A DNA stretch of 64,000 bases from an uncultured Monoglobus sp. GTDB lineage: Bacteria > Bacillota > Clostridia > Monoglobales > Monoglobaceae. Made by a program: the position numbers and the translations under genes. The notes under the pieces are model-generated. The model was not told the DNA's origin. It was given only the letters and a program-made list of their open reading frames with translations, and made no database searches. The number at the start of each line of letters is the position of its first letter. The first letter of the stretch is position 1. Shown in pieces: positions 8,881 through 16,403 of this stretch. Where the stretch lies: contig CANQKC010000001.1 in NCBI GenBank assembly GCA_947624305.1, positions 62,001-126,000 on the forward strand, written 5' to 3'.

Positions 8881-9474
8881 TCAATAATTTAAATTTCTTT
8901 TTGCGTACTTCTCGCATGAAGCAATATATTCATATAACGCCGGATTGAAATTTTCTTTAAGATATTCGAGAGTGTCAAGCAACATATCTTTGGTAGTCTT
9001 ACCGGAATGACCGAATACCTTTTTATACATTCTGTTTATGTCGCTTTCACAATCTATACCGCGTAAATAGTGCTTCGCGTTTGCGACCCACAGCTTTAAA
9101 ATATGCGTATTTTTATCATTCACAATGTCGCGTTTTGTAATGCTCATAATATGCGGCGCGGCGCTGCATTTAATATCAACAATCAGAAACGGATTATCTT
9201 CGGAAATTGCGCAAGACACCACATATTCATTCGGCAGTAAACTGGGTGCATAGTCGCTGAAAACGACAGGATAAATTTCATTTAGTATTACAGGCACACG
9301 TTTTAAAAATCTACCATTATCATAGCCGGAAACATCAACTTCAATATCTATATCTGAATATTCGTCATAATCTCCGCGACTCAGACTGCCGTAAATCTTA
9401 CAAAAATTAACTTCCCGCTTTTTTTCAAATTGCACGCAAATGTTTTTTGCTATTTCTAAATTATTCCCTTCCAT
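8881..9474 (-). CDS. Nucleotidyltransferase-domain protein
   Basis: 197-residue protein with a polymerase beta-type nucleotidyltransferase core near the N-terminus: IYGSLSRGDYDEYSDIDIEV (about 23-42), including the G-S and paired Asp residues needed for metal binding. The C-terminal half is predicted helical. This layout recalls small aminoglycoside/lincosamide adenylyltransferases and related standalone enzymes, but no drug target can be assigned from sequence. The start is supported by GGGAGAG upstream. It is 12 nt from the acetyltransferase before it and 55 nt from the Nudix gene after it, so it sits in the middle of a three-gene cassette of small-molecule modifying enzymes. Confidence 0.75.
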   Translation of the reverse strand: MEGNNLEIAKNICVQFEKKREVNFCKIYGSLSRGDYDEYSDIDIEVDVSGYDNGRFLKRVPVILNEIYPVVFSDYAPSLLPNEYVVSCAISEDNPFLIVDIKCSAAPHIMSITKRDIVNDKNTHILKLWVANAKHYLRGIDCESDINRMYKKVFGHSGKTTKDMLLDTLEYLKENFNPALYEYIASCEKYAKRNLNY

Positions 9475-9486
9475 TTACTGCTCTCC

Positions 9487-9972
9487 CTATTTTATCTTGT
9501 ACTCCATAAATCCCACAGTAAACGGCAGATGTTCAAACTTGCGTGTTCCAATATGTACAAAGCCGTTTCGCAGATACCAATTTTTAAGTATCGTATTTTC
9601 TTCAATTATGCCTATCTTAAGCGCATCGACATTCATGGATTTTGCGGTGTTGACAGCGTATTTAATCATTTCCGCTCCGTATCCCTTGTGCCTGTACTGC
9701 GGTAAAACCGAAAGATTGTCCAATTCCAATCCACCGTCTTTTTGAGGTATCATTGAAAAATATCCTACAATTTTGCTATCTTCAATATAAACGAACATAG
9801 GGCAACCGTGATCAAACTGCATTTTCAGTTTTTCCGGCTGAATAAAGCTCGTGTGCGTCGGGCAATTCTCTTTAGTCAGACCAAAGTTATTTGCCACCGT
9901 CGCGTGACTTGCGCGTATAACCGCAGCACATTCATCTATTTCCGATTCAATAATATTTCTTATCATTTTCAT
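9487..9972 (-). CDS. GNAT family N-acetyltransferase
   Basis: 161-residue GNAT acetyltransferase, first gene of the minus-strand cassette. The acetyl-CoA motif reads LDNLSVLPQYRHKGYGAEMI (about 83-102), followed by ENTILKNWYLRNGFVHIGTRKF, the usual NxxxxxxYxxxGF region. The substrate is unknown. The start is either ATG 9972 or ATG 9966; GGAG lies 4 or 10 nt upstream respectively, so the second start is equally possible and would remove two residues. A good promoter precedes it. Confidence 0.85.
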   Translation of the reverse strand: MKMIRNIIESEIDECAAVIRASHATVANNFGLTKENCPTHTSFIQPEKLKMQFDHGCPMFVYIEDSKIVGYFSMIPQKDGGLELDNLSVLPQYRHKGYGAEMIKYAVNTAKSMNVDALKIGIIEENTILKNWYLRNGFVHIGTRKFEHLPFTVGFMEYKIK

Positions 9973-9995
9973 ACATCTCCTTTTATTGTTACATA

Positions 9996-10024
9996 ATTAT
10001 AGCATAAATTTCTTGGTAAATCAA
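9996..10024 (-). promoter_or_regulatory. Promoter of GNAT-NTase-Nudix cassette
   Basis: On the minus strand, TTGATT (10019-10024), 17-nt spacer, TATAAT (9996-10001), 23 nt before the first ATG. Confidence 0.65.
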
Positions 10025-10103
10025 TAATTTCCCGCAAATGACGTTTTTATTTCCTGTTTCTCGGCTCTATGATTTCACTAAATAAACGCAATATGCAAAC
10101 AGC

Positions 10104-10138
10104 AAAAGAGCGTATCCTTTTCGTGGATACGCTCTTTT
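10104..10138. terminator. Two-way terminator downstream of trpB2
   Basis: Perfect 14-bp stem AAAAGAGCGTATCC / GGATACGCTCTTTT with a 7-nt loop. The A/T ends give U-runs in both directions. It lies 70 nt after the trpB2 stop. The remaining bases of 10025-10208 hold nothing else that I recognise. Confidence 0.8.
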
Positions 10139-10208
10139 ATGATCCCGTTCAGACGGCATGTCATTGTTTTATGTCATGCCAACGTAGGGCGGTTTTATTT
10201 TTGGTGAA

Positions 10209-11576
10209 TTACTCGGTTTTGGGGAGCTTTTCGAGGTAGGCCTGAATTTCCTCGTCGGTGGGAACGTAGTCGCTCATTTCGCCGTCGTGGAACTTCTCGT
10301 AAGCCACCATGTCGAAGTAGCCTGTTCCGGTGAGGCCGAACACGATTGTCTTTTCCTCGCCGCTTTCCTTGCACTTGAGAGCCTCGTCGATCGCGCCCTT
10401 GATAGCGTGGCTGCTCTCGGGAGCGGGCAGGATGCCCTCCGAGCGCGCGAACAGCTCGGCCGCCTCAAATACCTCTGTCTGCTTGTAGGACCTGGCTTCC
10501 ATAAGGCCGTCATGATAAAGCTGCGACAAGATCGAGCTCATGCCGTGATAGCGCAGACCGCCCGCGTGGTTGGGAGCCGGGATAAAGCCGCTGCCCAGCG
10601 TATACATCTTCGCGAGCGGGCAAACCATGCCTGTGTCGCAGAAGTCATAGGCGAACTTGCCTCTCGTAAAGCTGGGGCAGGACGAAGGCTCGATCGCGAT
10701 TATGCGGTAGTCGCTCTCGCCGCGGAGCTTTTCGCCCATGAAAGGCGACACAAGTCCGCCGAGGTTAGAACCGCCGCCCGCGCAGCCGATGATAATGTCA
10801 GGCTTCTCGCCGATCTTGTCAAGCGCGGTCTTGGTCTCAAGGCCGATTATCGACTGGTGCAGCAATACCTGATTTAAAACGCTGCCCAGAACATATCTGT
10901 AACCCTCGGTCGAAACGGCCTTCTCAACCGCCTCGGAGATCGCGCAGCCGAGGCTGCCCGTGGTTCCGGGGTGCTCCGCCAGTATCTTCTTGCCGACCTC
11001 TGTCTCCGTTGAGGGCGAGGGTGTTACCGAGGCGCCGTAGGTGCGCATTACCTCGCGACGGAAGGGCTTTTGCTCATATGAAACCTTAACCATGTATACC
11101 TTGCAGTCGAGGTCAAAGTACGCGCAGGCCATCGAGAGAGCCGTGCCCCACTGGCCCGCTCCGGTCTCGGTGGTAACGCCCTTGAGCCCCTGCTTCTTGG
11201 CGTAATACGCCTGAGCGATCGCCGAGTTCAGCTTATGGCTGCCGCTTGTGTTGTTGCCCTCGAACTTATAATAGATCTTCGCGGGCGTGTCGAGCTTCTT
11301 TTCAAGGCAGTAAGCGCGAACCAGCGGCGACGGACGGTACATTTTATAGAAGTCTAAGATCTCTTGGGGAATGTCGATGTAGGGCGTGTCGTTGTCAAGC
11401 TCCTGAGCGACCAGATCGGCGCAGAAAACGCCCTCAAGCTCCTCTGCCGTCATCGGCTGAAGTGTGCCGGGGTTAAGCAGCGGCGCGGGCTTGTTTTTCA
11501 TGTCGGCCCTCACGTTGTACCATTGAGTGGGGATCTCGTTTTCTTCCAGATAGATTTTGTATGGGATTTTTGACAT
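10209..11576 (-). CDS. trpB: TrpB2-type tryptophan synthase beta chain
   Basis: 455-residue PLP enzyme joining indole and serine to make tryptophan. Length, the N-terminal IYLEENEIPTQWYNVRADM and the sequence around the PLP lysine (GNNTSGSHKLNSAIAQAYYA, Lys115) match the TrpB2 group rather than the shorter (about 400-residue) TrpB1. GCAGGGSNLGG is the phosphate-binding loop and GLTGTGYFDM lies near the C-terminus. TrpB2 often occurs without TrpA and is thought to salvage indole; no trpA is present here. The gene stands alone behind a tryptophan T-box, so it should be induced by uncharged tRNA-Trp. Confidence 0.93.
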   Translation of the reverse strand: MSKIPYKIYLEENEIPTQWYNVRADMKNKPAPLLNPGTLQPMTAEELEGVFCADLVAQELDNDTPYIDIPQEILDFYKMYRPSPLVRAYCLEKKLDTPAKIYYKFEGNNTSGSHKLNSAIAQAYYAKKQGLKGVTTETGAGQWGTALSMACAYFDLDCKVYMVKVSYEQKPFRREVMRTYGASVTPSPSTETEVGKKILAEHPGTTGSLGCAISEAVEKAVSTEGYRYVLGSVLNQVLLHQSIIGLETKTALDKIGEKPDIIIGCAGGGSNLGGLVSPFMGEKLRGESDYRIIAIEPSSCPSFTRGKFAYDFCDTGMVCPLAKMYTLGSGFIPAPNHAGGLRYHGMSSILSQLYHDGLMEARSYKQTEVFEAAELFARSEGILPAPESSHAIKGAIDEALKCKESGEEKTIVFGLTGTGYFDMVAYEKFHDGEMSDYVPTDEEIQAYLEKLPKTE

Positions 11577-11623
11577 TTTCCATGTCTCCTTTCATATATA
11601 TAAATTTTATTATTTTTCAAAAT

Positions 11624-11884
11624 AAAAAGCCCTTGATCCGCATAAAACATGCAAATCAAGGGCGAAATTTCAAAAACTCCGCGGTGCCACCTTGCTTCAA
11701 GCCAAAGGCTCCTCTGCGGGATACGCGCATATCCCCGGCTTCTGACGTGAGCCTGACGTCGGCGCATTTGACGCCGCCCTCGGCAGTCCATATTATTCGC
11801 CCGGCAATACGGAACTCACACCGTAATCCGCTCGCTCAAATTGCCCGCAGCGATTTTTTTCTGCCTCATCGGTTTATTATTACG
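11624..11884 (-). ncRNA. T-box leader, probable tRNA-Trp sensor
   Basis: Untranslated leader of trpB2 on the minus strand. The antiterminator core GGTGGCACCGCGG is at 11679-11691. A competing terminator follows: GCCCTTGAT/ATCAAGGGC arms (11629-11637, 11655-11663) and a U-run. In the 5' part, a stem I-like region contains AATATGGACTGCC; the UGG at 11788-11790 (followed by A) is the likely specifier codon, pairing with the tRNA-Trp anticodon. Reading: uncharged tRNA-Trp binds the UGG and the T-box bulge and prevents termination. The specifier is assigned by eye and by the trpB context. Confidence 0.9.
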
Positions 11885-11890
11885 ATATTT

Positions 11891-11919
11891 ATAATATCAC
11901 AAATGCTAACCTTTGTCAA
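11891..11919 (-). promoter_or_regulatory. Promoter of T-box-trpB2
   Basis: TTGACA (11914-11919), 17-nt spacer, TATTAT (11891-11896) on the minus strand, directly upstream of the T-box leader. Confidence 0.75.
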
Positions 11920-11957
11920 CACCGAATTTTAAAAAAACTCGGAACGAATGAAAATAT

Positions 11958-11986
11958 AAAACAGCTTGATTGAATAAATCTGTTTT
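11958..11986 (-). terminator. Possible terminator after radical SAM gene
   Basis: 7-bp inverted repeat AAAACAG/CTGTTTT with a 15-nt loop, 17 nt after the radical SAM stop codon; the stem ends in A/T runs. Weak. Confidence 0.35.
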
Positions 11987-12002
11987 TAACTTGTGTTATG
12001 TG

Positions 12003-12923
12003 TTATCGTGCTTCTTTGTTTCGTTTTCCTGTATTCTCAGACTTTCTGATTTCCTCGTGGTAAAAATAGTCCACAATAACCGGATGTCCTTGCGGAACAC
12101 GTCCGTAAGGCATTTCGTTATCCACAAACGGGCAGTCGTATTTTTCCGCCATTTCTTCCGCTCTCTTTTCAAGCATTTCAAAATAACCGCGGTCATGCCT
12201 GTTATATATTTCTTGATAAAGCGGTAAAAGTGAGGGATATTTTTCTGCGATATAGTCCATAATGGTCTTTTTAAATCCGCCTCGCAAATTCAGATTTTCA
12301 AGCCAGAACAGATCGCACTGATCCTTGACCCGCTCAAAGATCGCCTCAAAGTCTGTTATTTCCGGGAAGACGGGCGATACAAAGCAGACCGTACGGATAC
12401 CGGCGTCATAAACCTGTTTCATAGCGGCAATGCGCCGCTCAATGCTAACGGCGTTGTCCATGTCGTTCTTGAAGTCCTCATCCAGCGTATTGATCGACCA
12501 CGATACTGTCACCTGCCCCAGCTCTTTCAAAAGGTCGATGTCCCTCAAGACAAGATCGGATTTTGTGCATATCAGAATATCCGCGCCGCTGCCGCGAAGC
12601 TGCTTGAGCAGCTTGCGGGTCGCTCCGAATATTTCCTCCTGCGGATTGTAGCCGTCGGTCACCGAGCCTATAACCACGCGCTGTCCGGCGTATTTTTTCG
12701 GGTTTTTGATTTCCGGCCAGTGTTTCACATCAAGGAATGTTCCCCATTCCTCCGTATGTCCGGTAAAGCGTTTCATAAACGAGGCATAACAATACTTGCA
12801 GGCGTGGGTGCAGCCAACATAGGGATTGACGGAGTATCCGCCTACCGGCAGACTTGATTTTGTCATAATACTTTTCGCATCAACATCTGCAATCAATATG
12901 TTATTTTCTATCATTTGTGCCAT
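12003..12923 (-). CDS. SPL-family radical SAM protein
   Basis: 306-residue radical SAM protein. The cluster motif CX3CX2C is GCTHACKYCYASF (Cys 38, 42, 45), followed by features of the spore-photoproduct-lyase-like group (COG1533): VVIGSVTDGYNPQE, ILICTKSDLVLRD and VTVSWSINTLDEDF. Its sequence also recalls the protein B of so-called radical SAM mobile pairs, but no partner radical SAM gene is beside it. True spore photoproduct lyases have a C-terminal Cys near the active site; none is obvious here, so DNA repair should not be assumed. Its ATG at 12923 lies inside the last codons of a short upstream ORF, suggesting coupled translation with the cupin gene. Confidence 0.85.
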   Translation of the reverse strand: MAQMIENNILIADVDAKSIMTKSSLPVGGYSVNPYVGCTHACKYCYASFMKRFTGHTEEWGTFLDVKHWPEIKNPKKYAGQRVVIGSVTDGYNPQEEIFGATRKLLKQLRGSGADILICTKSDLVLRDIDLLKELGQVTVSWSINTLDEDFKNDMDNAVSIERRIAAMKQVYDAGIRTVCFVSPVFPEITDFEAIFERVKDQCDLFWLENLNLRGGFKKTIMDYIAEKYPSLLPLYQEIYNRHDRGYFEMLEKRAEEMAEKYDCPFVDNEMPYGRVPQGHPVIVDYFYHEEIRKSENTGKRNKEAR

Positions 12924-13042
12924 TTTCTCTGTTCCTCCAAAACTTTATTGTAAGCATCGGGCAATTCCTGTACGGCACTATTCTCACCCATAATAGAGGA
13001 AAAATCCACTAATGTGTTAAATACAGCGTATTTTCCGCCCAA
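12911..13042 (-). pseudogene. Small ORF or gene remnant between cupin and radical SAM gene
   Basis: A 43-codon open frame directly after the two stop codons of the cupin gene, in the same frame, beginning at a TTG and ending in a TGA that overlaps the radical SAM start. Its translation (FNTLVDFSSIMGENSAVQEL and then PDAYNKVLEEQRKWHK) looks like real, helical, charged protein sequence rather than noise. An internal ATG at residue 18 would give 26 residues. It may be the C-terminal remnant of a lost gene or a short coupling leader; I do not recognise the family. Confidence 0.4.
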
Positions 13043-13045
13043 TTA

Positions 13046-13399
13046 TTACGCCATAACCGCGTCACTTGCCGTATATTCTTCAAGTGAGCCGGATTTTACT
13101 TGAATACACAGGTATTTGAGTGAGGAATTATCATCCGCGGAAAGCTGTCTTTTCGCTTTCGGTGATACGCGAAGAAAATCATTAGCCTCAAGTGCGACCT
13201 TTTCTCCGTCAATTTCCATGCAGCCTTTGCCTTCGAGGATTATATAAATTTCCTCGTTCTGCTTATGCGCGTGCACAAACGGCACACCCGCGCCCGCGGG
13301 CATAAAATTTACGCTTATTTCCGCGCCTGTAAGCCCGAGCGTATCGTGCAGCTCAACTCTGTCCGTACCGCTTACGTTTACCTTGCAATAGTTTGCCAT
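13046..13399 (-). CDS. Cupin-domain protein
   Basis: 117-residue single-domain cupin. The two cupin motifs are visible: PFVHAHKQNEEIYIILEGKG (His-x-His ... Glu) at about 42-61 and then the beta-strand region ALEANDFLRVSPKAKRQL. The second His motif is not complete, so metal binding in motif 2 is uncertain. ATG 13399 is chosen because GGAGG lies upstream; a longer frame from 13462 would run through the operator. It is expressed from a promoter covered by two Rrf2-type operators, and is probably the main target of the neighbouring Rrf2 regulator. Substrate unknown. Confidence 0.85.
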   Translation of the reverse strand: MANYCKVNVSGTDRVELHDTLGLTGAEISVNFMPAGAGVPFVHAHKQNEEIYIILEGKGCMEIDGEKVALEANDFLRVSPKAKRQLSADDNSSLKYLCIQVKSGSLEEYTASDAVMA

Positions 13400-13420
13400 A
13401 ATAAAAACCTCCAAAAATAA

Positions 13421-13490
13421 TATATAGTTGTAACCATTTTGATTACAACTATATATTAACACAAATTTATTGTAATGTCAATAGTTACAA
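13421..13490 (-). promoter_or_regulatory. Cupin promoter with two Rrf2-type operators
   Basis: Minus-strand promoter TTGACA (13476-13481), 17-nt spacer, TAATAT (13453-13458). Operator 1 is a perfect inverted repeat with 13-bp arms TATATAGTTGTAA/TTACAACTATATA and a 9-nt spacer (13421-13455), covering the -10 edge and start of transcription. Operator 2 is TTGTAA-N9-TTACAA (13470-13490) and covers the -35 box. The regulator gene just upstream has an operator with the same plan. Binding by the Rrf2 protein is inferred from spacing, symmetry and position. Confidence 0.75.
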
Positions 13491-13507
13491 CAAAAAATAT
13501 AAATATT

Positions 13508-13933
13508 TTACATGAATAAATTTAACTGCTTCATCAAATCGGCGAGGGTCACACCTTTAAGCTCATTTTCCAATGCAGTCTGAGCGGCTGAAAGATGCAA
13601 ATCCAATACAGCATGAATATTTTTTCCGACAGGACATTTCGGATTTGGGTTTTCATGAAAATTAAAAAGGTCGCCCTCCACGCAGTCAACCGCCGTGTAA
13701 AGGTCATAAAGAGTAACATCGTCCGCGTCCTTTACGGGCATAGCTCCTCCGCTTCCGGCTTTAACGCTGATTATTCCCGCTGATTTAAGGCTTGAAAGAG
13801 TACGTCTTATCACAACCGGGTTTACATTGACGCTCGACGCGATAAAATCCGATGTCATTTTGTATTCCTTTCCGAGGACATAAATCGCAAGCAGCGTATG
13901 AACTGCCACAGTAAATCTTGATGTAATTTTCAT
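13508..13933 (-). CDS. Rrf2-family transcriptional regulator
   Basis: 141-residue Rrf2-type winged-helix repressor. The N-terminus MKITSRFTVAVHTLLAIYVL and the recognition segment SSVNVNPVVIRRTLSSLKSA (about 32-51) are typical of the YwnA/IscR fold. It has only two Cys in the region where IscR/NsrR have three cluster ligands (VDCVEGDLF and NPKCPVGKNI), so an Fe-S cluster cannot be claimed; sensing by cysteine oxidation is possible. Its own promoter and the cupin promoter share TGTAA-N9-TTACA operators, so autoregulation together with control of the cupin operon is likely. Confidence 0.9.
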   Translation of the reverse strand: MKITSRFTVAVHTLLAIYVLGKEYKMTSDFIASSVNVNPVVIRRTLSSLKSAGIISVKAGSGGAMPVKDADDVTLYDLYTAVDCVEGDLFNFHENPNPKCPVGKNIHAVLDLHLSAAQTALENELKGVTLADLMKQLNLFM

Positions 13934-13953
13934 CCTAACACCTCTTTGATTGT

Positions 13954-13991
13954 ATTATATATTATTTTAAATGTAATGTCAACGATTACAT
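13954..13991 (-). promoter_or_regulatory. Rrf2 gene promoter and operator
   Basis: TTGACA (13977-13982), 17-nt spacer, TATAAT (13954-13959) on the minus strand. ATGTAA-N9-TTACAT (13971-13991) is centred on the -35 box, same half-sites and spacer length as the two operators at the cupin promoter. Confidence 0.75.
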
Positions 13992-14016
13992 CTCTGCAAA
14001 TAAGTATTTTAAAAAA

Positions 14017-14049
14017 CAAACGCCTCGGGCAGTGCGCTCAAGGCGTTTG
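14017..14049 (-). terminator. Terminator of hydrogenase-flavin reductase operon
   Basis: 9-bp stem CAAACGCCT/AGGCGTTTG; on the minus strand it ends in GTTTTTTAAAAT, 10 nt after the flavin reductase stop. Confidence 0.8.
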
Positions 14050-14059
14050 GTAACAATTC

Positions 14060-14632
14060 TTATTTTTTCATAAGTTCTGTTCCGGCGTTCCAGGCTTGGC
14101 CTACTTTTTTGCCGGTGGCGTAGTATCCGTTTTGGAACTGGTCGAACATTAACGCATTGAGCTTTTCGGGATCGACCTTCCCATTTTCCGAAAGAACTTC
14201 TTCCTCCGCTTTGACGTTCACTATCTTTCCGACAATACCGTCAACATGGTCGGTATGCAGGAACTCAAGCAGCTCGCACTCCATAACGACGGGAAATTCC
14301 TCGATGATCGGGGCGTTGACCTTATCGCTCTTAACGGCGCGATAGCCGGTGCGCTCGAATTTGTCGCTGATCTTATTGCCCGAAGCGATGCCGAAGAAAT
14401 CCGCTGCGTCCATGTGCGCCTCGTCTGCGATCGCGACGGTAAACGCCTTGCTTTCCTTAATATTCAGCCATGTTTTCTTGCCCTCGCCGATAAACAGGAT
14501 GATCTTGTCCTCGACGCAGATCTGGCCCCACGCGACGTTCATAACGTTGACTTTCCCGTTTGCGTCATACGCGGCAACCATAAGCACAGGCATCGGATAT
14601 ACGGCTTGAACCAATCCTAAATCCTTTTTCAT
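14060..14632 (-). CDS. Flavin reductase-like FMN-binding protein
   Basis: 190-residue protein of the flavin reductase/FMN-binding split-barrel family. The N-terminus YPMPVLMVAAYDANGKVNVM and the segment AFTVAIADEAHMDAADFFG are characteristic; these proteins bind FMN and often pass electrons from NAD(P)H. Here it is the last gene of the hydCBA operon, 15 nt after hydA with no terminator between, so it may use or deliver electrons linked to the hydrogenase. The exact reaction is not known. Confidence 0.85.
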   Translation of the reverse strand: MKKDLGLVQAVYPMPVLMVAAYDANGKVNVMNVAWGQICVEDKIILFIGEGKKTWLNIKESKAFTVAIADEAHMDAADFFGIASGNKISDKFERTGYRAVKSDKVNAPIIEEFPVVMECELLEFLHTDHVDGIVGKIVNVKAEEEVLSENGKVDPEKLNALMFDQFQNGYYATGKKVGQAWNAGTELMKK

Positions 14633-14647
14633 TCTGACACTTCCTTC

Positions 14648-16390
14648 TTAAAATAATCCTCTGTCGGTATAGGTTGTGTGGAGCAGCTTGTGAGCCTTGT
14701 GTGAGCCGGGTTTTTCGAGGTAGTCGTTATAGAGGGTTATCATATCCGGGTTCTCGTGGCTCTTTCTTATCTTGCTGGCCTTGTCCTCGGAATAGATGGC
14801 CTTGGCGCGCTCTACGCGAACGTCCTTATCCATCTTGTCCTTTGCGCTTACAATGGGCTGGCCGCCGCCGTTTACGCAGCCGCCGGGACATGCCATGATC
14901 TCAATGAAGTGATAGTCGGCCTTGCCGTCTCTTATGCTCTCAAGCAGCTTTCTCGCGTTGCCGAGGCCGTGAGCGACCGCGACCTTTACATCCGTGCCGC
15001 CCATGTTGACTGTGGCTTCCTTAATGCCGTCAACGCCGCGAACACCGTGATACTCGATCTCCTCGACCGATTTGCCGCCGAGAGTGTCAGCCGCTGTTCT
15101 GAGCGCGGCCTCCATAACGCCGCCAGTCGCGCCGAAAATGACGCCCGCGCCGCTCGCGCGCTCGAAAGGCTGATCGAATTCCTCGTCGGGAAGCTTGTTG
15201 AACATAATTCCCGCTTCTCTGATCATGTTGGCGAGCTCTCTGGTCGAGATAACCGCGTCAACGTCTCTCAAGCCCTCGCTCTCCATTTCGGGTCTGCCGG
15301 CCTCGAATTTTTTCGCGACGCAGGGCATTACCGAAACGTTGAATATGCTTTTCGGGTCAATGCCGTGCTTCTCGGCATAGTAGCTCTTGATTATCGCGCC
15401 GAACATCTCGTGCGGAGACTTGCAGCTTGAGAGATTGTCGAGGAAGTCGGGGAAGTTGTGCTCGCAGAACTTTACCCAGCCGGGGCTGCACGACGTGATC
15501 ATCGGCAGCTTGCCGCCGTTTTGGATGCGCTCAACAAGCTCGTTCGCCTCCTCCATTATCGTGAGGTCGGCGCCCGTGTCGGTGTCAAACACCTTGTCAA
15601 ACCCCAGTCTGCGCAGCGCCGCCGCCATTTTTCCGGTAACAGCCGTGCCCATGGGATAGCCAAACTCCTCGCCGAGGGCCGCTCTTACGGCCGGCGCGGT
15701 CTGGACGATAACCACCTTGTTCTCGTCGGCAAGTGCGTCCCACACCTCTTTGGTGTTGTCTTTCTCTCTCAACGCGCCTGTGGGACATGAGATGATGCAC
15801 TGTCCGCAGTTAACGCATGCGGTGTCGGCCAAATTCATATCAAAGGCCGAGCCGACCTTTGTCTTAAATCCGCGCTCCATTGTGTCGATAACCGACACGG
15901 TCTGAACGTTTTTACACATATTCACGCAGCGGCGGCAGAGAACACACTTGTTGTTATCGCGGACGATCGACGGCGAAACGTCGTCAATGTCATACTCATT
16001 CATCTCGCCCTCAAATGGAATGTCGGTGACTCCGAGCTCATCCGCCAGCGTCTGGAGCTCGCACTTCTGGTTGCGCGGGCAGCTCAGGCACTTTCTGTCA
16101 TGGTCTGACAGCAGAAGTTCAAGCGTGACTCTTCTCTGGTCTCTTACTTTCTTTGTGTTGGTGTAGACCTCAAGCCCCTCCGAAACGGGGTAAACGCATG
16201 AAGCCTGGAGAGCTCTCGCGCCTTTTATCTCAACTATGCACATTCTGCATGCGCCGGTCTTGCTCACGTCCTTTAAATAGCACAGGGTCGGGATGTCGAT
16301 CCCGTTTTCCCTTGCCGCTTCAAGAATGGTATAATCAGCGGGAACAGATATTTCTATTCCGTTTATTTTCATATTAACTTTATCAGACAT
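14648..16390 (-). CDS. hydA: NADH-dependent [FeFe] hydrogenase, catalytic subunit
   Basis: 580-residue group A [FeFe] hydrogenase, catalysing reversible proton reduction. In order: a [2Fe-2S] domain (Cys 37, 48, 51, 65), a His-ligated [4Fe-4S] (His97, Cys 101, 104, 110), two [4Fe-4S] ferredoxin clusters (about 149-205), and the H-cluster domain. H-cluster motifs are TSCSPGW (Cys301), MPCVAKKFE (Cys357) and ACPGGCVNGGGQP near 500. The position after Cys301 is Ser, where most group A enzymes have the proton-relay Cys. The organisation with HydB and HydC fits the trimeric electron-bifurcating or NADH-linked type. GGAGGG precedes the ATG. Confidence 0.95.
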   Translation of the reverse strand: MSDKVNMKINGIEISVPADYTILEAARENGIDIPTLCYLKDVSKTGACRMCIVEIKGARALQASCVYPVSEGLEVYTNTKKVRDQRRVTLELLLSDHDRKCLSCPRNQKCELQTLADELGVTDIPFEGEMNEYDIDDVSPSIVRDNNKCVLCRRCVNMCKNVQTVSVIDTMERGFKTKVGSAFDMNLADTACVNCGQCIISCPTGALREKDNTKEVWDALADENKVVIVQTAPAVRAALGEEFGYPMGTAVTGKMAAALRRLGFDKVFDTDTGADLTIMEEANELVERIQNGGKLPMITSCSPGWVKFCEHNFPDFLDNLSSCKSPHEMFGAIIKSYYAEKHGIDPKSIFNVSVMPCVAKKFEAGRPEMESEGLRDVDAVISTRELANMIREAGIMFNKLPDEEFDQPFERASGAGVIFGATGGVMEAALRTAADTLGGKSVEEIEYHGVRGVDGIKEATVNMGGTDVKVAVAHGLGNARKLLESIRDGKADYHFIEIMACPGGCVNGGGQPIVSAKDKMDKDVRVERAKAIYSEDKASKIRKSHENPDMITLYNDYLEKPGSHKAHKLLHTTYTDRGLF

Positions 16391-16403
16391 CTCTATTCCC
16401 TCC

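Noticed and set aside
12003-12923. Functional spore photoproduct lyase
   Set aside because: The family is broad, and I cannot see the conserved C-terminal Cys of the true repair enzyme; only the superfamily call is kept.
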